Of a stretch of 64,000 bases of DNA, positions 62,746 through 64,000 are shown one piece after another. This stretch comes from Porphyromonas cangingivalis (GTDB lineage: Bacteria; Bacteroidota; Bacteroidia; Bacteroidales; Porphyromonadaceae): positions 1,054,001-1,118,000 of the forward strand of contig NZ_LR134506.1 of NCBI RefSeq assembly GCF_900638305.1, written 5' to 3'. The notes beneath the pieces are model-generated. The model saw only the letters and a program-made list of their open reading frames with translations, made no database searches and was not told the origin of the DNA. How positions within the stretch are numbered: position 1 is the first letter of the stretch; each line of letters starts with the position of its first letter. A program made the position numbers and the translations under genes.

Positions 62746-64000
62746 CTAAACTGCCGGATTTGCGGGCATGACAAAATTAATATACGTAACACCCTCCATA
62801 AAATGCTCCATACCGGGTGTGACACCGGATGTTGGCGGTTTATAATAAACTGATAAAACAGCTGTCATTGGGTATGGGTAGTAATAGTCCGGACTCTTGA
62901 TACGTATACTGTAAACATCCGGTTCTTCGACCTTTACGATCACAAATTCAATAGGGAATGAGCTTTCTCCAATAACCTGAGGACGTTCTACCCAAAGAAA
63001 AGGAGGATAAAGCCCCTTGATACGTATAATCTCTCTATCGGGAAGTTTGACCACCTCTGAGGCATAGAAATTTCGAGCAGACACATTCATGATCTTCCGA
63101 GCATTACCGGCATCAATTTTAAAGACAGCCCTTACATCGGCAGGTTTCTTCTCGGTCATTTCCGGCCAATAGTAGAAGAATAGCCCCATGGGACGATCGT
63201 ACCCAGCACTTTTTATGAAATCCCCTTTGGAAATAGCATCTTTAGAATCATTCCCTGGCCATATAAACCGAGTATCCTTCTTTGGAAGTCTGAAAACGGG
63301 TCCACCACCCTCGTCATCAATAGGCATCGGAAAATCTTGTAGAGGACTGAGTTTGAAAGCAGCTCCGAATGGAGTCGAACCACTGTTTCCTGAAATAGGT
63401 TTGGGTTTAGGTTTGGGTTTAGGCTTAGGTGAAGGACCGGGTGAAGGAGGCTCAGGTGTATCCCCACCATCATCTGGAGAGGAATATTCAGGATTGTTTT
63501 CATCGATGCGCTTAAGATTCACCCTATCATAGGTAGACAATTTATGGACATTATGAAGCAAGTCGTCAGTAACTTCATAAGCCCTAATGCTTGCTTTTAT
63601 ATCCTTAGTATCATCCGGTCCCTTAATATCTACGAAGCCCGCAGAAACAGAACGATAATAATAACTAGTGGATCCTGCCATATCCATATCAAAATATCTA
63701 TCCTGAGGAAGATATATAATCAAAAGATTCTCCCAGGATGCCGAGATCAGGTACTGCCCGGTATGAGTCAAAGATGATTGATTATTGGCCGTCACAACCA
63801 TCTTATATAGGATGTTTGTCGGAGGGTTGCTCATAGCCTCATCTTCCGTCTCATACCCATGCGATTTTGCACTTGTAACGGTAAATGTATAAGCATTATT
63901 TCTCTGAATCGGTTGATAAGTAAGAGTAGGAGCCGGGGCACCTGATCTGGATATATAGTTACGATCGTTAAAGTCCATGCGATAGTAACGAAACTTTTCC
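62746..64000 (-). CDS. Fimbrillin-like surface protein with Pro-Lys linker, partial (N-terminus beyond window)
   Basis: The minus-strand frame stays open to the right edge (residues FRYYR precede the first ATG at 63978), so the N-terminus is missing. The visible part starts with a region like the FimA/Mfa1-type fimbrillin superfamily: IQRNNAYTFTVTSAKSHGYETEDEA matches the usual RNxxYxVxIxxxxGPGYxTxEEA pattern (quoted in pieces: RNNAYTFTV, HGYETEDEA), followed by SLTHTGQYLISASWENLLI. Next come an acidic segment (DDGGDTPEP), a linker PSPKPKPKPKPKPISG and an unrecognised domain of about 220 residues ending INFVMPANPAV. It is probably a minor or tip pilin. The post-linker domain is unusual for the family. 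Confidence 0.6.
   Translation of the reverse strand, partial: EKFRYYRMDFNDRNYISRSGAPAPTLTYQPIQRNNAYTFTVTSAKSHGYETEDEAMSNPPTNILYKMVVTANNQSSLTHTGQYLISASWENLLIIYLPQDRYFDMDMAGSTSYYYRSVSAGFVDIKGPDDTKDIKASIRAYEVTDDLLHNVHKLSTYDRVNLKRIDENNPEYSSPDDGGDTPEPPSPGPSPKPKPKPKPKPISGNSGSTPFGAAFKLSPLQDFPMPIDDEGGGPVFRLPKKDTRFIWPGNDSKDAISKGDFIKSAGYDRPMGLFFYYWPEMTEKKPADVRAVFKIDAGNARKIMNVSARNFYASEVVKLPDREIIRIKGLYPPFLWVERPQVIGESSFPIEFVIVKVEEPDVYSIRIKSPDYYYPYPMTAVLSVYYKPPTSGVTPGMEHFMEGVTYINFVMPANPAV
63398..63430 (-). repeat. Short tandem repeat encoding Pro-Lys
   Basis: Near-perfect 12-base units (GGTTTGGGTTTA on the plus strand) coding for repeated Pro-Lys in the fimbrillin-like protein. Prone to slippage in multiples of 6 bases, which would change linker length without breaking the frame. 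Confidence 0.75.

Noticed and set aside
63398-63430. Telomere-like or CRISPR-like repeat
   Set aside because: The short GGTTTGGGTTTA units are simply codons for the Pro-Lys linker within an open reading frame.

Overview
The window looks like the chromosome of a member of the Bacteroidales, most likely Porphyromonas or a close relative. Supporting features are SusC/SusD, DUF4843 and PKD-like lipoproteins, a BACON-domain protein, a GLPGLI-family protein, a fimbrillin-type surface protein, a subtilase with a C-terminal type IX secretion (T9SS) sorting domain, class III fructose-bisphosphatase, and several promoters of the Bacteroidetes form (TTG, about 20 bases, TAnnTTTG). The genus is an inference; no rRNA gene is present to fix it.

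Layout, left to right. 0-3 kb: MacB-like efflux or export genes on the minus strand (adaptor plus two permeases, the second cut by the window edge). 3.2-8.1 kb: a membrane acyltransferase, then a TonB-dependent receptor paired with a GLPGLI protein. 8.3-16.3 kb: housekeeping genes rsfS-ftsH (behind a near-perfect sigma-54 promoter), rplU-rpmA, NlpC/P60 lipoprotein, HAD phosphatase, SpoU-type methyltransferase, secreted cyclophilin, the RNase P RNA gene rnpB and a YihY/BrkB membrane protein. 16.3-17.2 kb: a gene-poor AT-rich stretch with two strong inverted repeats abutting a truncated TonB-receptor gene. 17.5-25.2 kb: a porin, a glycosyltransferase, then pfkA-malQ and gapA (glycolysis and alpha-glucan use). 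25.3-30.3 kb: a three-gene envelope module (YtxH, holin-like, unknown), then tatD-yidD-rnpA and hemD-DUF4271-ybeY on the minus strand.

30.7-38.1 kb holds four consecutive plus-strand surface genes: a Big_2 lipoprotein, a BACON lipoprotein, a subtilase with both a lipobox and a T9SS-type C-terminal domain, and a PorV-like beta-barrel, ended by a strong terminator. This is the best candidate for an uncharacterised system. 38.3-41.3 kb: lptB, recR, a small membrane protein, greA and a HIT hydrolase. 41.4-49.8 kb: a minus-strand SusC-SusD-DUF4843-PKD_2 operon followed by a thioredoxin-like lipoprotein. 50.3-62.4 kb: uvrA-pcrA-dut (DNA repair and nucleotide hygiene), an M48 lipoprotein protease, a run of tightly overlapping genes (nitroreductase, DUF2520, KdsC-like phosphatase, Maf), class III fbp and an 8Fe ferredoxin. 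62.7-64 kb: a fimbrillin-like protein with a Pro-Lys linker, cut by the window edge.

A small palindromic intergenic repeat built on GACAGAA/TTCTGTC occurs at four separate sites (20.1, 30.6, 38.2 and 57.2 kb). I saw no CRISPR array, tRNA, rRNA or intact insertion sequence.
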